DNA of 44,192 nucleotides from Gammaproteobacteria bacterium. GTDB lineage: Bacteria > Pseudomonadota > Gammaproteobacteria > Burkholderiales > Burkholderiaceae_B. Shown here piece after piece: positions 33,864 to 43,540 of the stretch (within the stretch, counting starts at the first letter, position 1; every line of letters begins with the position of its first letter). The position numbers and the translations under genes were made by a program. The stretch is from assembly GCA_018815245.1 (NCBI GenBank), contig JAHIXK010000016.1, positions 1-44,192 on the forward strand, given 5' to 3'. Below the pieces are notes generated by a model, which was not told where the DNA came from, ran no database searches, and saw only the letters and a program-made list of their open reading frames with translations.

Positions 33864-36800
33864 CTATTTTTCAAAAATACCCACAGAGGAAAACAGGGCA
33901 CGCCACTGATGCGCATGTTCAGCATGCCTGAAACGCAAGGAGTTTGCGCGGGCTTGTTCGCTTAACTGCTGATGCCAGGCGGGGTTGTCCAACACGGACA
34001 AAATTGCAGCCGCCAAACCTTGCACGTCGCCGAAAGGCACCAGCAAACCGGTTTGCCCATGTTCAATCAAATGTGAGGGCCCGTAGGGAACATCAAAAGC
34101 CACTGGGGGGCATGCATGGCAAAGGCTCTCCATAATGGCCAGCGAGAAGGCTTCGCCCTGACTGGTCAACAAGGACAGCCCCGCTGACTCGTAGTGCAAC
34201 GCTGGCTTGTCTGCCCAACCATTCAGGCGCACCTTGCCCTGCAAACCCAAAGCTTCAATGCGGGCGGTCAAGGTAGCCAACAATGGATCGCCCGCCACGG
34301 CGAACCCGTAAAAATCAAGGGTGGCGTGGGGATACTTTTGCAGCACCTGCGCAAATGCATCAATGGCCAAATGCTGGTTTTTCTCGCTGCTGTACCGCGC
34401 CATCGACACCATTCGAAAACGATTTCGCTGCTCAAAAGGCGTGGCGGGCAGATCCGTTTCGTAGGAATGACCTATGCTGAACACGCGCCTTGGCCCGTAA
34501 CGCGCCTGAATGTCTGCTTTTTGCTGACGTGTCAGGGTCACAATCGCATCGGGGCGTTCCATGCCATGCAAGATGTCCCGAAAATTGGAGTTTGTGGGGC
34601 TGCTGGCCATGTCGCTGGCGGTCTGCGTGTGCAACGCATGAATGATGGGCACCACCGCCACATGATTGGGCGTGTTGCGGTGAATGTGGTCCTGGGCTGC
34701 AATTGCAGGTTTGTACAGCAAGCGATTTTTATCGACGATCAGCACATGCTTTCCGCCCTGCCTGGCCAGCATGGCAATCAGCGCATGGGTAATCAACGCC
34801 TGTTCGCTTGGAAAAGACTCCAGCAAATCGCCCTTTGCGTTGTGCAGGCGAATATTCTGCAACACCATTTTTCCTTCAACACAGCGATAAAACTTGGCAA
34901 TGGCCAGGCTTCCATCCGGGCGCAGATAATGCTCATACGCAGGCGACGCCGTGGTTTCGTGCAGGTATTGAATGCAGCTTAAAAAGCCCCTTGCGTCGTA
35001 GTGATCTTTTCGAAACTTCACACCATTGCAAAAATGATTGATGTAATCAAGCGCCTCATTCTCGGGGTTGCGCACCAGGTACATCATCAGGTGGTCCTGC
35101 AAGTTACTGACCCGCACATCGCGCCTGTTCGCAACGGCCTGCGTGTCAAACGCGGGGTTGGTCAAGATTGTTTCACCCGTGTTCAACACGTGGGGGACGT
35201 GTTCGGCTTTCTGCAAAAAATCATAAACGGACTGATACTTTTGCGTGGGTGGCAACGCACCGCCTGCCACCAAACGTTGAATCGACTCACTTAAACGCGG
35301 GTTGTAACGGCAGGTTAACAACATGGGTTGCACCTGCATTTCCCGGATAAATACCTGGTTTCGAAGCAAGGCTGCGTTTTCAACACCGCTGCGCTGAAAG
35401 GCCATGTTCTGGTTCAGAAACCACACCGTGACATCTGCCAGCCTTGCGTTCAGGCAGACCGGTTCCGTGCCAGTGCTGTTGTGCACCGGCACCTGCGATG
35501 GCATTCTTTGCAATAACTTGCGATAAGCCACCAGGCCCGACACATAGTGTTCCACGTCGTCAATTCTCACACGGTATGAATGGTGGCGAATGAAAAACGC
35601 ACCCGCAACGGAATCGGGCTTTGCGAAATACATGGCCCATTCCGGCCAGAAGTAACCAGTCAACAGGTAATTGGCACGCCAGTGCAAAGCCCGGCCAAAC
35701 TTTTCCCGATCCACTTGTGCATACAGGTCTGCAAATTCTGGCAGGCTTTGCAGGCGTGTCAGCATTTGTTCGGCGGCCATCATCAATTCAAGCAGGGTCG
35801 GAAAGGTGGTAATTCTCGTCAACACAAAATCAAGGTGATTTGCAAAGTTGCGAATGCCAAATTCAAAATACTCCCGCTTGGGTCGGTACAGGGTCAGCTC
35901 ATTCACACAGTAGCTTAGCCAGTGGTCGTTCGCTCTCCAGTGCTGTGCTTCAATGAAATATTCAAAGGCCAGTTCAACCGCTTGAAGCCAGCGCGCCCTG
36001 CGGGTAATTTTGTACAGGCGCATCAGCGCAAATGCGGCTTCGCCATCGTAGTAAATGATCCTGAATTGTTCTTTCACCGACAGGTCCGGAAAATTCAACA
36101 CATGCACGAATTGCCGCGTGGAGGGATTCAGCATGGCCACAAGGCCTTGCGCAAGCAGTTCCATCAACCCGATGTATTGCGCATTGCCCGTCAATTCAGT
36201 GTATTTGGCCAAGGCCAGAATACACACTGCGTTGCCACCCAGTTTGATTTCATTGTTGGTGTCAACCAGAAACGCGGCTTCAATTCCACCGGGCAAAACA
36301 ACTTTCCTGATCAGCTCATGGGTCAGGCACAACAAGGAACGATCAATCGCTGATTTCAAAAACCCGCTTTGTGTAAGTTCCCAGGCCTCGATCATGGCGT
36401 AGGTGGAACTGGCGTGCCGCAAGGTGTTGTAGCTTGCAACTTCCTTATTGAAACAGGGAAACAAACCATACACAAACTGGCCACTTTCCTTGACTTGCCT
36501 GGCCAGAAATTCACTGGCATTGGTCACAAGGTCAGCGCACAGCGCAGCATCCAGCTGGGGCAGTACACGCCGCCCGGTGGCAACACCTTCCTGTTCAAGC
36601 GGATGCACCACCGCATCTGTACCGCAGTAAGCCCCTTGCGTGTCGAACAGCCACACGGGCTGCCGCCCAGCGTGGTTCAGCGTGAATGTTTTTCCGTATT
36701 TTTTGCGTGCGTATTTTTCAAAATTGCCCACGTGCAATTGGGCACATTCAACATCAGCACCGCCATACAACATGGCGTTCCCATTGAGTTCACCCCACAA

Positions 36801-37148
36801 AAAACTGTGTTCGAATTGCGCATCCAGGGCAATGCCGCGCGTGAAATAATTTCGCTTGCTTGCTGACAGCCTGTTTTTCAGTTCCTGCCAGTTGGTTTGC
36901 TCAATGTTGCACACCAGGTCAACGCGCAGATGTTCAGGCTCAGCGCCGGGTTCCTTGAATGTCCTCGCGCCAAACTCATGCAGCGAAACCCAGGCATTCT
37001 CAAAATCGGTGTCGCGAAAAGTGTGAACCACCGCACGCGTGCTGCCATCCGAATGCGACAGCATGAGCACACAGGGCTGCACCGTTGCAACAACACGGAA
37101 CCCCTTAATGTGTGCGCGAAGCGATTCAAGTCTGTTGGCAATAAGCAT
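33864..37148 (-). CDS. Large two-part glycosyltransferase: alpha/alpha-toroid-like domain plus GT4 (TagE-like) domain
   Basis: 1094 residues from the ATG at 37148; a TTG at 37163 overlapping the tamB stop is an alternative. Residues about 230-560 look like an alpha/alpha six-hairpin fold: ASYNTLRHASSTYAMIEAWE, IIYYDGEAAFALMRLY and a FEYFIEAQHW helix series. Residues about 590-1090 are a GT-B enzyme resembling poly(glycerol-phosphate) alpha-glucosyltransferases, with SMARYSSEKNQHLAIDAFA and the E-x7-E motif EAFSLAIME. Both parts lack signal peptides, so it is cytoplasmic. It lies 11 bases after tamB, which suggests the product glycosylates an envelope polymer or surface protein. The substrate is unknown. 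Confidence 0.8.
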   Translation of the reverse strand: MLIANRLESLRAHIKGFRVVATVQPCVLMLSHSDGSTRAVVHTFRDTDFENAWVSLHEFGARTFKEPGAEPEHLRVDLVCNIEQTNWQELKNRLSASKRNYFTRGIALDAQFEHSFLWGELNGNAMLYGGADVECAQLHVGNFEKYARKKYGKTFTLNHAGRQPVWLFDTQGAYCGTDAVVHPLEQEGVATGRRVLPQLDAALCADLVTNASEFLARQVKESGQFVYGLFPCFNKEVASYNTLRHASSTYAMIEAWELTQSGFLKSAIDRSLLCLTHELIRKVVLPGGIEAAFLVDTNNEIKLGGNAVCILALAKYTELTGNAQYIGLMELLAQGLVAMLNPSTRQFVHVLNFPDLSVKEQFRIIYYDGEAAFALMRLYKITRRARWLQAVELAFEYFIEAQHWRANDHWLSYCVNELTLYRPKREYFEFGIRNFANHLDFVLTRITTFPTLLELMMAAEQMLTRLQSLPEFADLYAQVDREKFGRALHWRANYLLTGYFWPEWAMYFAKPDSVAGAFFIRHHSYRVRIDDVEHYVSGLVAYRKLLQRMPSQVPVHNSTGTEPVCLNARLADVTVWFLNQNMAFQRSGVENAALLRNQVFIREMQVQPMLLTCRYNPRLSESIQRLVAGGALPPTQKYQSVYDFLQKAEHVPHVLNTGETILTNPAFDTQAVANRRDVRVSNLQDHLMMYLVRNPENEALDYINHFCNGVKFRKDHYDARGFLSCIQYLHETTASPAYEHYLRPDGSLAIAKFYRCVEGKMVLQNIRLHNAKGDLLESFPSEQALITHALIAMLARQGGKHVLIVDKNRLLYKPAIAAQDHIHRNTPNHVAVVPIIHALHTQTASDMASSPTNSNFRDILHGMERPDAIVTLTRQQKADIQARYGPRRVFSIGHSYETDLPATPFEQRNRFRMVSMARYSSEKNQHLAIDAFAQVLQKYPHATLDFYGFAVAGDPLLATLTARIEALGLQGKVRLNGWADKPALHYESAGLSLLTSQGEAFSLAIMESLCHACPPVAFDVPYGPSHLIEHGQTGLLVPFGDVQGLAAAILSVLDNPAWHQQLSEQARANSLRFRHAEHAHQWRALFSSVGIFEK

Positions 37149-37159
37149 GTTGTTTGACT

Positions 37160-40100
37160 TCAATCAAAAGAGAATTGATAAAGCACATCCACTGCATTGT
37201 CAGCGCCCGTCCGTGCAATAAAACTAAGCTTTCGGGAATACTGATAATTGAGTTTCAAAATACTGGCAGCCGTGGTGACCGATTGATCAAAACTCAGGTA
37301 CACGCGGTCACTGAAACGTTTGCCCAAAGACACAATACGCTGCGAGAGCAAGGGATCGTCAGACCCCACAATGTTGGCCGACGCGTCCGCACCCGGTGCA
37401 ATGGCCACCTTGCTGCCCACGGCCCGGGAATCGGCGGCGGTTAGCGAACCAGTGCTCAAACTCAATTCATCAATGCCAATTGATTTGGCAATTTTTCGGG
37501 TGGTGCTTTCATCCTTGTCGCCAAAAATTGCGGCAGCAGCTGTCAACAGCAATGTGGAATCCCTGTCCGACGAACCGCTGCCCCGGCCAAGGATCATCCA
37601 CGACAATTTTTCAGAATCGGGCACTGCCGGTTCACTGACCAAAGTCACTTTGGGCCGCTGTGCTGTGCCGGTAATGGCCACCCCGGCTTCCACGGCCACG
37701 CCCTTCCTAACGGCGCGAACGTTCAATCCAGGATTGTCCAGTGGCCCCTGAAAATTCACAACGCCCCGTTCGATTGACAGGTCTTGCCCATACGCGCGAT
37801 AGGTGCCGTCCACCGCCTGAATGGTGCCTGTGGCGCTGAGTCGCCTGCCCGAACGGCGTTGACCGCTACCGCCCACACCTTCCAGCATGACCAGCCGCAA
37901 ACCCCCTTCAAGACGCGCTTTCAGGCCTTCGGCATTCACATAAAAGCGGTCGCCCAGATTGGCCCTGATCTGCAAGTCGATGGGTAAGCCTGGGCCCGAC
38001 ACCTCGCTTCGGCCCTGGATGAAGACATCATCGCCCAAGGTTTGTGGCCCGCTTTCCGGCATTTCAAAGTAAGCACCCAAGGTGTTCAGCTCGCCACGAA
38101 TTTTCAACGGGTCCCCATCCTTTTGGGGCTGTTGCACCAACACGCTGGAATTGATCATCATCCATCGATCCGCGCGCTGCAACAGTGGAACCCTGTCCAT
38201 GTTCAGGCGGATCTCACCACCCAGCCCGGTCAGGTTCCACACCCCCTCCGCGTTGATTTTGCCACTGCCCTGAATCAGCGGACCCAATTCTTCAATGTAG
38301 CGGCGCGGTGGCTGACGGTTGTACACCGTGAAGTCAAAGGTGTCGATGCTGGCTTTGTCGGTTGTGAAATCAACCACCACATTGCCATCTTCAAGCCGAA
38401 CGCCCTGATCCAGCTGAAACACATTCAGACCCATGCCAAACAAGCGCCCCTGAACATCCGGGTTGTTGGCGGTGCCACCAATGGCCATGGCCACCTGGCC
38501 AGTGCCGCTTGTGCGCACGCCGCCACTGATCATGGGGCCAAGCCAATTCAACTTGGTGAAACCAGCTGCCACAGCACCCTCCATGGCCTGGTTACCCGCA
38601 ATACCCCAGGCCTTGGTTTGCGGATTTTGCTCAACAGGCACACGCAAATCGGCAGTGACTGCACCAAATTCATCAGCCAATACATTGAGCTCAAGGCTGG
38701 CGGCCTTGCGGTCAAAATCAAGCCTGGCAGTCAGCGTTCGAATGTCGACATCCACCTGCGAATCTTCAAGCACCTGCAAACCACCAGACACGTGGGTAAT
38801 GTCCACATGACCATCCACTTTGTCTGGATTGGCCAGGTAATTCCAGCGCACCTTCGCAATTAAATCCTTGGGTTCCACAGTAAGCTGTTTGCGGAAAATT
38901 GGCGACATGCGGGGAAAGGCAAACTGGGGCATTTCGCCTTCAATGCGTACTTCCTGGTTGGCCACACGCAGGGTTTTGTTGCGAATCAGGGAGGTGTCTT
39001 CGCCCTTGATCTCCAGATCAAGCAATTCAACATATCCGCCCGCCAAGGTCAGCGGTGCCGGTCCCTGCAATGTAAAACTGCGCGCGGGCAACCACATGCC
39101 CTCCACTTTTAATGCAGTAATGGCACCTTGCCAAGCAATGGCCGATTTCAAAACAGGAATTGGTTTCACACCGCCCTTGAGTGCAAACTGCCCTTTCAAG
39201 GGGCGAATGCGGCTGAACGGTTGCAAACCACTGGAGAAAACACCTTTCAATTCGTGTTGATTGCGAACGCCACGCAAGGTCATGGTCAGTTCATCCACGG
39301 TATTGGCCAATGCACCCGGCACCTTGACTTTGCTGACCACGATGTCGCCCACCCAAGGCGATGTGGACGATGAACCCAACTTGAATTGACCCGATGCCTT
39401 TTCAATTTGCACGCTGTCGTTCAGTTTCAATTGACGAATATCGATATTGCCGTCACCAGAAAAATCGCCTTGAATACCGCGCAGCTTGCCTTGCATCCGC
39501 GCAGTTCCGGCAAGCTTCATGTCGATCAGTTTTCCCAAACGCGCCAGTTCATCAAGATTAACATCCAGTTCAACAAAATCAGTTTGTGTGCCATAACTTC
39601 CAGCGGCGCGCGCGGTATTGCCCACCACATCCAGATCAAGCAGCACATTGGTCAAGCGCGACAAACCCCCATTGGCCTGCGCCTTTAATTTCAGCGGCGC
39701 ATTGGCCAGTGTGGAATTGTCCAGATTCAGCCTGAACTGGCCAAACGGGTCGATGGCCTTGATGTTCCCGCCGGGAGCCAATTCACCCTTAAAATAAGCA
39801 TCGCCGTTCAAATTGCCCTGCAACAAGGGGCCCGAATCGGGAATGTAATTTCCGGGGTTGACGCCTTTCAGATCAAGCTGAACATCCAGTGGCATTTTTC
39901 CAGTCAGCCCCGCAATCAGTTTTCCGTTCAACACAGCTTGCCGATCACGCACATTCAAGCGAGTCAGGCGCAACTGTTGCCCGTTTTTTCTGCCTTCGAT
40001 GCTCGACGTTAAAGCCAGGCGCCGGGGCAATTTGGCAAACACCGATGCATCCACATCGCGGGTTTGAATATTGAAATCCGCGTCACCCGCCATGAGGTTC

Positions 40101-41212
40101 GGGTTGGGTTCACCATCTTTCAACAGTGCAGGCGCACGCCATTGCAGGGTAGCAGTGGCGGCCCCCGCCTTGCGCTTGCCATCGGCAAAAGTCAGCTCAT
40201 TCACCAGCAAATCAAGTTGCTGCGGCCGCTGCTCCTTCAAGACCAGCTCAAACCTTGCGCGCATGGAAGATAAAGGTACACCCCCCGATTGAACTGTGCC
40301 GGGCTGCGCATTGCGCACTGAAATTTCTCCAACACTTTTCGAGAAATCTGCGTTCGGCTGAACTTCAGCATTGATGCTCAAAGACGCACGCGGTGCGCCA
40401 TTGATCCAGTTCGCCGGGTTAAAACTGTCGGCGTACAAGGTCACTGTTTCAACCAAAGCGGCGTTGAAAAGCGTGACAACGGCATGGGCTTGCACGGTTT
40501 GGGATTGATCGCTTCGAGCAGTGTTTTGTCCCGCTGCATTCAGGTTCAATTCAAGTCGCTCTAGTGATCCGCTTGCCACCAGCTTTGCATCAAGAACAAG
40601 ATCATCAAAACTGCGTTGTGCAGTCACCAGCGCATCAACCGTGTATGGCTTTTCAAGCCGCACACCAAGCGATGAAGTCAGTTCAGTGTCTTGGGCAATC
40701 ATGGCCAAACGTTCAACGTCAAGCCGGCCGCCTTTAACCCGCACCCTGCCACCAATCGATTTGAATTCTTGCCCATTGAAAAACAGCTGCGCCACTTTCA
40801 ATTGTTGAAGATCAATATCGACAGGCAACTTGATTTGATCGGGCAAGGTAAAAGGTTCGTCATCCTCCGAGGGCGGCACCTGCACCCGAACAAGTTGCGC
40901 AGCCAAATTCCTGATCACCAGATTGCGCTGCAGCAATTCGGCCCAGTCGGGCTGAAATTGAAGTTGCTCGGCCTGCACCACGGTTTCGCCGTTTTGCCAG
41001 CGCAGCGAATCAAACTGAACTCCGTGCCAGAACGTGCCCTGAACCTTGCCCACTTCAAGTTCTTGCGTGGTGTTGTTGCCCAGCCAGCTTTGGGTTTTAT
41101 TCACCGCAAATTGCAGCCCCTGTTCTGTGCCGGTCAACCATGCCGCACCTGCAAGCAGCGCGAACAACACCACAAACACCAGCATGAACAGGGCAAGCAA
41201 AATACGCTTCAA
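37160..41212 (-). CDS. tamB: Translocation and assembly module inner-membrane protein TamB
   Basis: 1350 residues. The N-terminal signal anchor begins KRILLALFMLVFVVLFALLA, a very long beta-rich middle follows, and the C-terminal DUF490/TamB domain covers about the last 330 residues (SGSGKINAEGVWNLTG, GTIQAVDGTYRAYGQDLSIE, ending YQYSRKLSFIARTG...VDVLYQFSF). The start is a TTG overlapping the tamA stop (GGGGGTGG lies just upstream), so translation is coupled. TamB spans the periplasm and works with TamA in lipid transport and assembly of outer-membrane proteins, including adhesins. Length is close to E. coli TamB (1259). Confidence 0.92.
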   Translation of the reverse strand: MKRILLALFMLVFVVLFALLAGAAWLTGTEQGLQFAVNKTQSWLGNNTTQELEVGKVQGTFWHGVQFDSLRWQNGETVVQAEQLQFQPDWAELLQRNLVIRNLAAQLVRVQVPPSEDDEPFTLPDQIKLPVDIDLQQLKVAQLFFNGQEFKSIGGRVRVKGGRLDVERLAMIAQDTELTSSLGVRLEKPYTVDALVTAQRSFDDLVLDAKLVASGSLERLELNLNAAGQNTARSDQSQTVQAHAVVTLFNAALVETVTLYADSFNPANWINGAPRASLSINAEVQPNADFSKSVGEISVRNAQPGTVQSGGVPLSSMRARFELVLKEQRPQQLDLLVNELTFADGKRKAGAATATLQWRAPALLKDGEPNPNLMAGDADFNIQTRDVDASVFAKLPRRLALTSSIEGRKNGQQLRLTRLNVRDRQAVLNGKLIAGLTGKMPLDVQLDLKGVNPGNYIPDSGPLLQGNLNGDAYFKGELAPGGNIKAIDPFGQFRLNLDNSTLANAPLKLKAQANGGLSRLTNVLLDLDVVGNTARAAGSYGTQTDFVELDVNLDELARLGKLIDMKLAGTARMQGKLRGIQGDFSGDGNIDIRQLKLNDSVQIEKASGQFKLGSSSTSPWVGDIVVSKVKVPGALANTVDELTMTLRGVRNQHELKGVFSSGLQPFSRIRPLKGQFALKGGVKPIPVLKSAIAWQGAITALKVEGMWLPARSFTLQGPAPLTLAGGYVELLDLEIKGEDTSLIRNKTLRVANQEVRIEGEMPQFAFPRMSPIFRKQLTVEPKDLIAKVRWNYLANPDKVDGHVDITHVSGGLQVLEDSQVDVDIRTLTARLDFDRKAASLELNVLADEFGAVTADLRVPVEQNPQTKAWGIAGNQAMEGAVAAGFTKLNWLGPMISGGVRTSGTGQVAMAIGGTANNPDVQGRLFGMGLNVFQLDQGVRLEDGNVVVDFTTDKASIDTFDFTVYNRQPPRRYIEELGPLIQGSGKINAEGVWNLTGLGGEIRLNMDRVPLLQRADRWMMINSSVLVQQPQKDGDPLKIRGELNTLGAYFEMPESGPQTLGDDVFIQGRSEVSGPGLPIDLQIRANLGDRFYVNAEGLKARLEGGLRLVMLEGVGGSGQRRSGRRLSATGTIQAVDGTYRAYGQDLSIERGVVNFQGPLDNPGLNVRAVRKGVAVEAGVAITGTAQRPKVTLVSEPAVPDSEKLSWMILGRGSGSSDRDSTLLLTAAAAIFGDKDESTTRKIAKSIGIDELSLSTGSLTAADSRAVGSKVAIAPGADASANIVGSDDPLLSQRIVSLGKRFSDRVYLSFDQSVTTAASILKLNYQYSRKLSFIARTGADNAVDVLYQFSFD

Positions 41213-43008
41213 AACGCCACCCCCAACGCAAAGTGGATGCGTACTTTGTCCTGATCCGCCGCTTTGGCCACATCAAAGGCAATGGGACCCGCGGGGGTTT
41301 TGTAGCGCAAGCCGACACCGATTGCCGGCTTGGGATCGAAATCGCCCCAACTGTCAGACACATCACCCACATCCGTGAACACGGCTGCACCCAAGGGCCC
41401 TGCGTCAAACCAGCGCGTGTATTCCAGGCTGCCAATCATGATCCGCCTGCCACCCACCAGCACGCCTTGGTCAATAACCCCCAGGTCCAGAAAGTCAAAG
41501 CCCCGAAGGCTGTTGGTGCCCCCAGCCCGAAACAGATAGTCCTGAGGAATATCGCGCCGTGCACTGGCCACCACGGTACCCAGGTCAAACCGGGCAGTGA
41601 ACACATTCTCGCGGGAGGGCGACCAGAATTTTTGAACACGCCCATACAAACGGATGAAGTCTTGGTCTGACGCCAACTGCTCCGCAGCCACCGCAACTTG
41701 ACCAAATGCAATATAGCCCTCCGTGGGATTCAAACGATCATCCACCGCATTGCGTGTCCACGAGGAACTTGCAACCAGCGCCTGCGTTGCTCCAAAATCA
41801 ATACCTAGTGCCCGGCGTTCTTCCTGTTGAAAATTCAAACCCAGGCGATACTCATTGTTGCCCTTGCTGAATGCCCGAATTGCACCCACGGATGATCGAT
41901 CCACTTCCAGGTTTGAAATTTCCTGGTGGTCAACCGCCACGCCCACGGAATCTGTAATGCCCCGCCTGGATGGAGGGAGAAACACATCGGCATAAGCCGA
42001 CTGGCGCTTCTGCTCAATCCGTACACCAGTGACCAATGAGTATGCGCGATCAAACAAGTTGTTGTATTGGTAGGTGGCTTCCGTACGAAAACCCGTGTTG
42101 GAACTGTAACCCGCACCCAAACCCAAACGCTTGCTGTCGCTCTCCAGCACAGTAACGTCGATCGGCACATTGCGTGGCTGGCGATCGTCCGCATCAATTT
42201 TCACATCCACAGAAGAAAAATAAGTGGTCCCCTGCAACTCGTCCAGCAAACGCAACAAACGTTCCTGTTCGTAGCGATCACCCGGTTCAATGGTGTTGTA
42301 TCGCGACACCAGGTCGGCCGGGTATTTGTTCAAACCCTCAATGTTCAGTTCGCCAAATGTAAACACCGGGCCGCTGTCGTACACCACTCTCAGCGCCACC
42401 GTGTTTTTCTCTGGATCAACATCGGCCAGGCTCTCTGCAAGCGTTGCTGCTGCGAAATCTTTTTCGAGCAGTTCACGCAATAGTCTGTCTTTGCTCGCGC
42501 TCCAGTCCGACTGACTAAAAGGCTGGTTCACACCCAAAAGCCAAAGCGTTTTCAGCCGTTCCCTGCGGGCGGCAAATTCATCGTTGTTGATTTCTCCGTC
42601 AAACTGAATATCGACCGACACAACTTTGCTTTGTTGACCTGGGTCAACCGTGATGTTGAGCGGAGGTGCCTGATCTTCCGGCAGTTGCTCGTCCACGACT
42701 CGCCGGATGGTGGGTGAGAAATAACCCCGCGTACCCAAAGCGTCCTGGATGGCGGGACGCAAACGCCTGAACAATTGCCAGGCGTCGCCATTGTCGTTGA
42801 CTTGGGCAGTGGCCAGAATTTGCCGTGTGGACTGATCAATCAAATCACGAAACTGATCTGGCATTTGATAATTAACCGTGGGCGGAGCGAACACCATGAC
42901 CGAGTCTTGTGCACTTGCAACACCAAACTGGAAAATAAATACCCAGCACGCAACGCCAACCAGCCAAGGCAAAAACCGCAATTCACGGGCTATCAACAGC
43001 TTTGTCAT
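41209..43008 (-). CDS. tamA: Translocation and assembly module outer-membrane protein TamA
   Basis: 599 residues with a signal peptide ending GVASAQ. Three POTRA-type repeats cover residues about 40-280 (VVSVDIQFDGEINNDEF, FTFGELNIEGLNKYPADLVS). The C-terminal 16-strand Omp85 barrel contains the loop-6 RGF motif in RAGGTNSLRGFDFLDLG, and the protein ends IHFALGVAF with a terminal Phe. It is the outer-membrane partner of TamB. AAGGA lies just before the ATG. The giant adhesin gene diverges from it, a plausible client relation only if the adhesin needs outer-membrane assembly. Confidence 0.93.
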   Translation of the reverse strand: MTKLLIARELRFLPWLVGVACWVFIFQFGVASAQDSVMVFAPPTVNYQMPDQFRDLIDQSTRQILATAQVNDNGDAWQLFRRLRPAIQDALGTRGYFSPTIRRVVDEQLPEDQAPPLNITVDPGQQSKVVSVDIQFDGEINNDEFAARRERLKTLWLLGVNQPFSQSDWSASKDRLLRELLEKDFAAATLAESLADVDPEKNTVALRVVYDSGPVFTFGELNIEGLNKYPADLVSRYNTIEPGDRYEQERLLRLLDELQGTTYFSSVDVKIDADDRQPRNVPIDVTVLESDSKRLGLGAGYSSNTGFRTEATYQYNNLFDRAYSLVTGVRIEQKRQSAYADVFLPPSRRGITDSVGVAVDHQEISNLEVDRSSVGAIRAFSKGNNEYRLGLNFQQEERRALGIDFGATQALVASSSWTRNAVDDRLNPTEGYIAFGQVAVAAEQLASDQDFIRLYGRVQKFWSPSRENVFTARFDLGTVVASARRDIPQDYLFRAGGTNSLRGFDFLDLGVIDQGVLVGGRRIMIGSLEYTRWFDAGPLGAAVFTDVGDVSDSWGDFDPKPAIGVGLRYKTPAGPIAFDVAKAADQDKVRIHFALGVAF

Positions 43009-43540
43009 GATTCCTTAGGTAAGTTTGTCTTTTTTTCAAGTCGCCTGTCACCACGGCAAGTTGATACTTTGACACCCATCGAGCACCACATGCCTCACTT
43101 TCATTCAAAAGATCAAGAAAACTACACAAATTTACCCTGCGGCCACACAGATCAATTTCTTCAAAACAAGCAAAACGGAGTCGCGAGAATCATTACTAGA
43201 ATAATTACTTAATCACCCACCAAAATTGGTCCCCCTTCACCGGAAATACCACAGCAAAGCAAGCCCGAAATTGAGTAAATATCCACCCTCAAAGTACTCA
43301 CATCGACCACCTTAAAGAAAACCGGATTATTCGAGCAATGTTCTCAGGAAGCAATTAGCAAAACATTTATTAAATTAAAAAATTAAAGATATTTAACATT
43401 CAAGATGTCAAAAATCCGTCAGAAACCGGCTTTTGAATAAATAATTAAAAAAACCTTGAATCCATTAGAAACCGCTGTGAGTAAAACCCGTATAGCAGTG
43501 AATTTGCCTGAACAATACTCAAGCCCCGAGGAATCGAATA
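43009..43540. promoter_or_regulatory. Long A/T-rich divergent intergenic region between tamA and the giant adhesin
   Basis: About 530 bases without a supported gene. The part nearest the adhesin (43360-43460) is strongly A/T-rich (TTTATTAAATTAAAAAATTA), as expected for a regulated promoter bound by H-NS-like proteins. A 40-codon frame at 43091-43213 is probably chance. I found no promoter box pair that I would defend. Confidence 0.5.

Noticed and set aside
43091-43213. 40-codon frame upstream of the giant adhesin
   Set aside because: No ribosome site, no hydrophobic or family features; chance in a 530-base gap is more likely.
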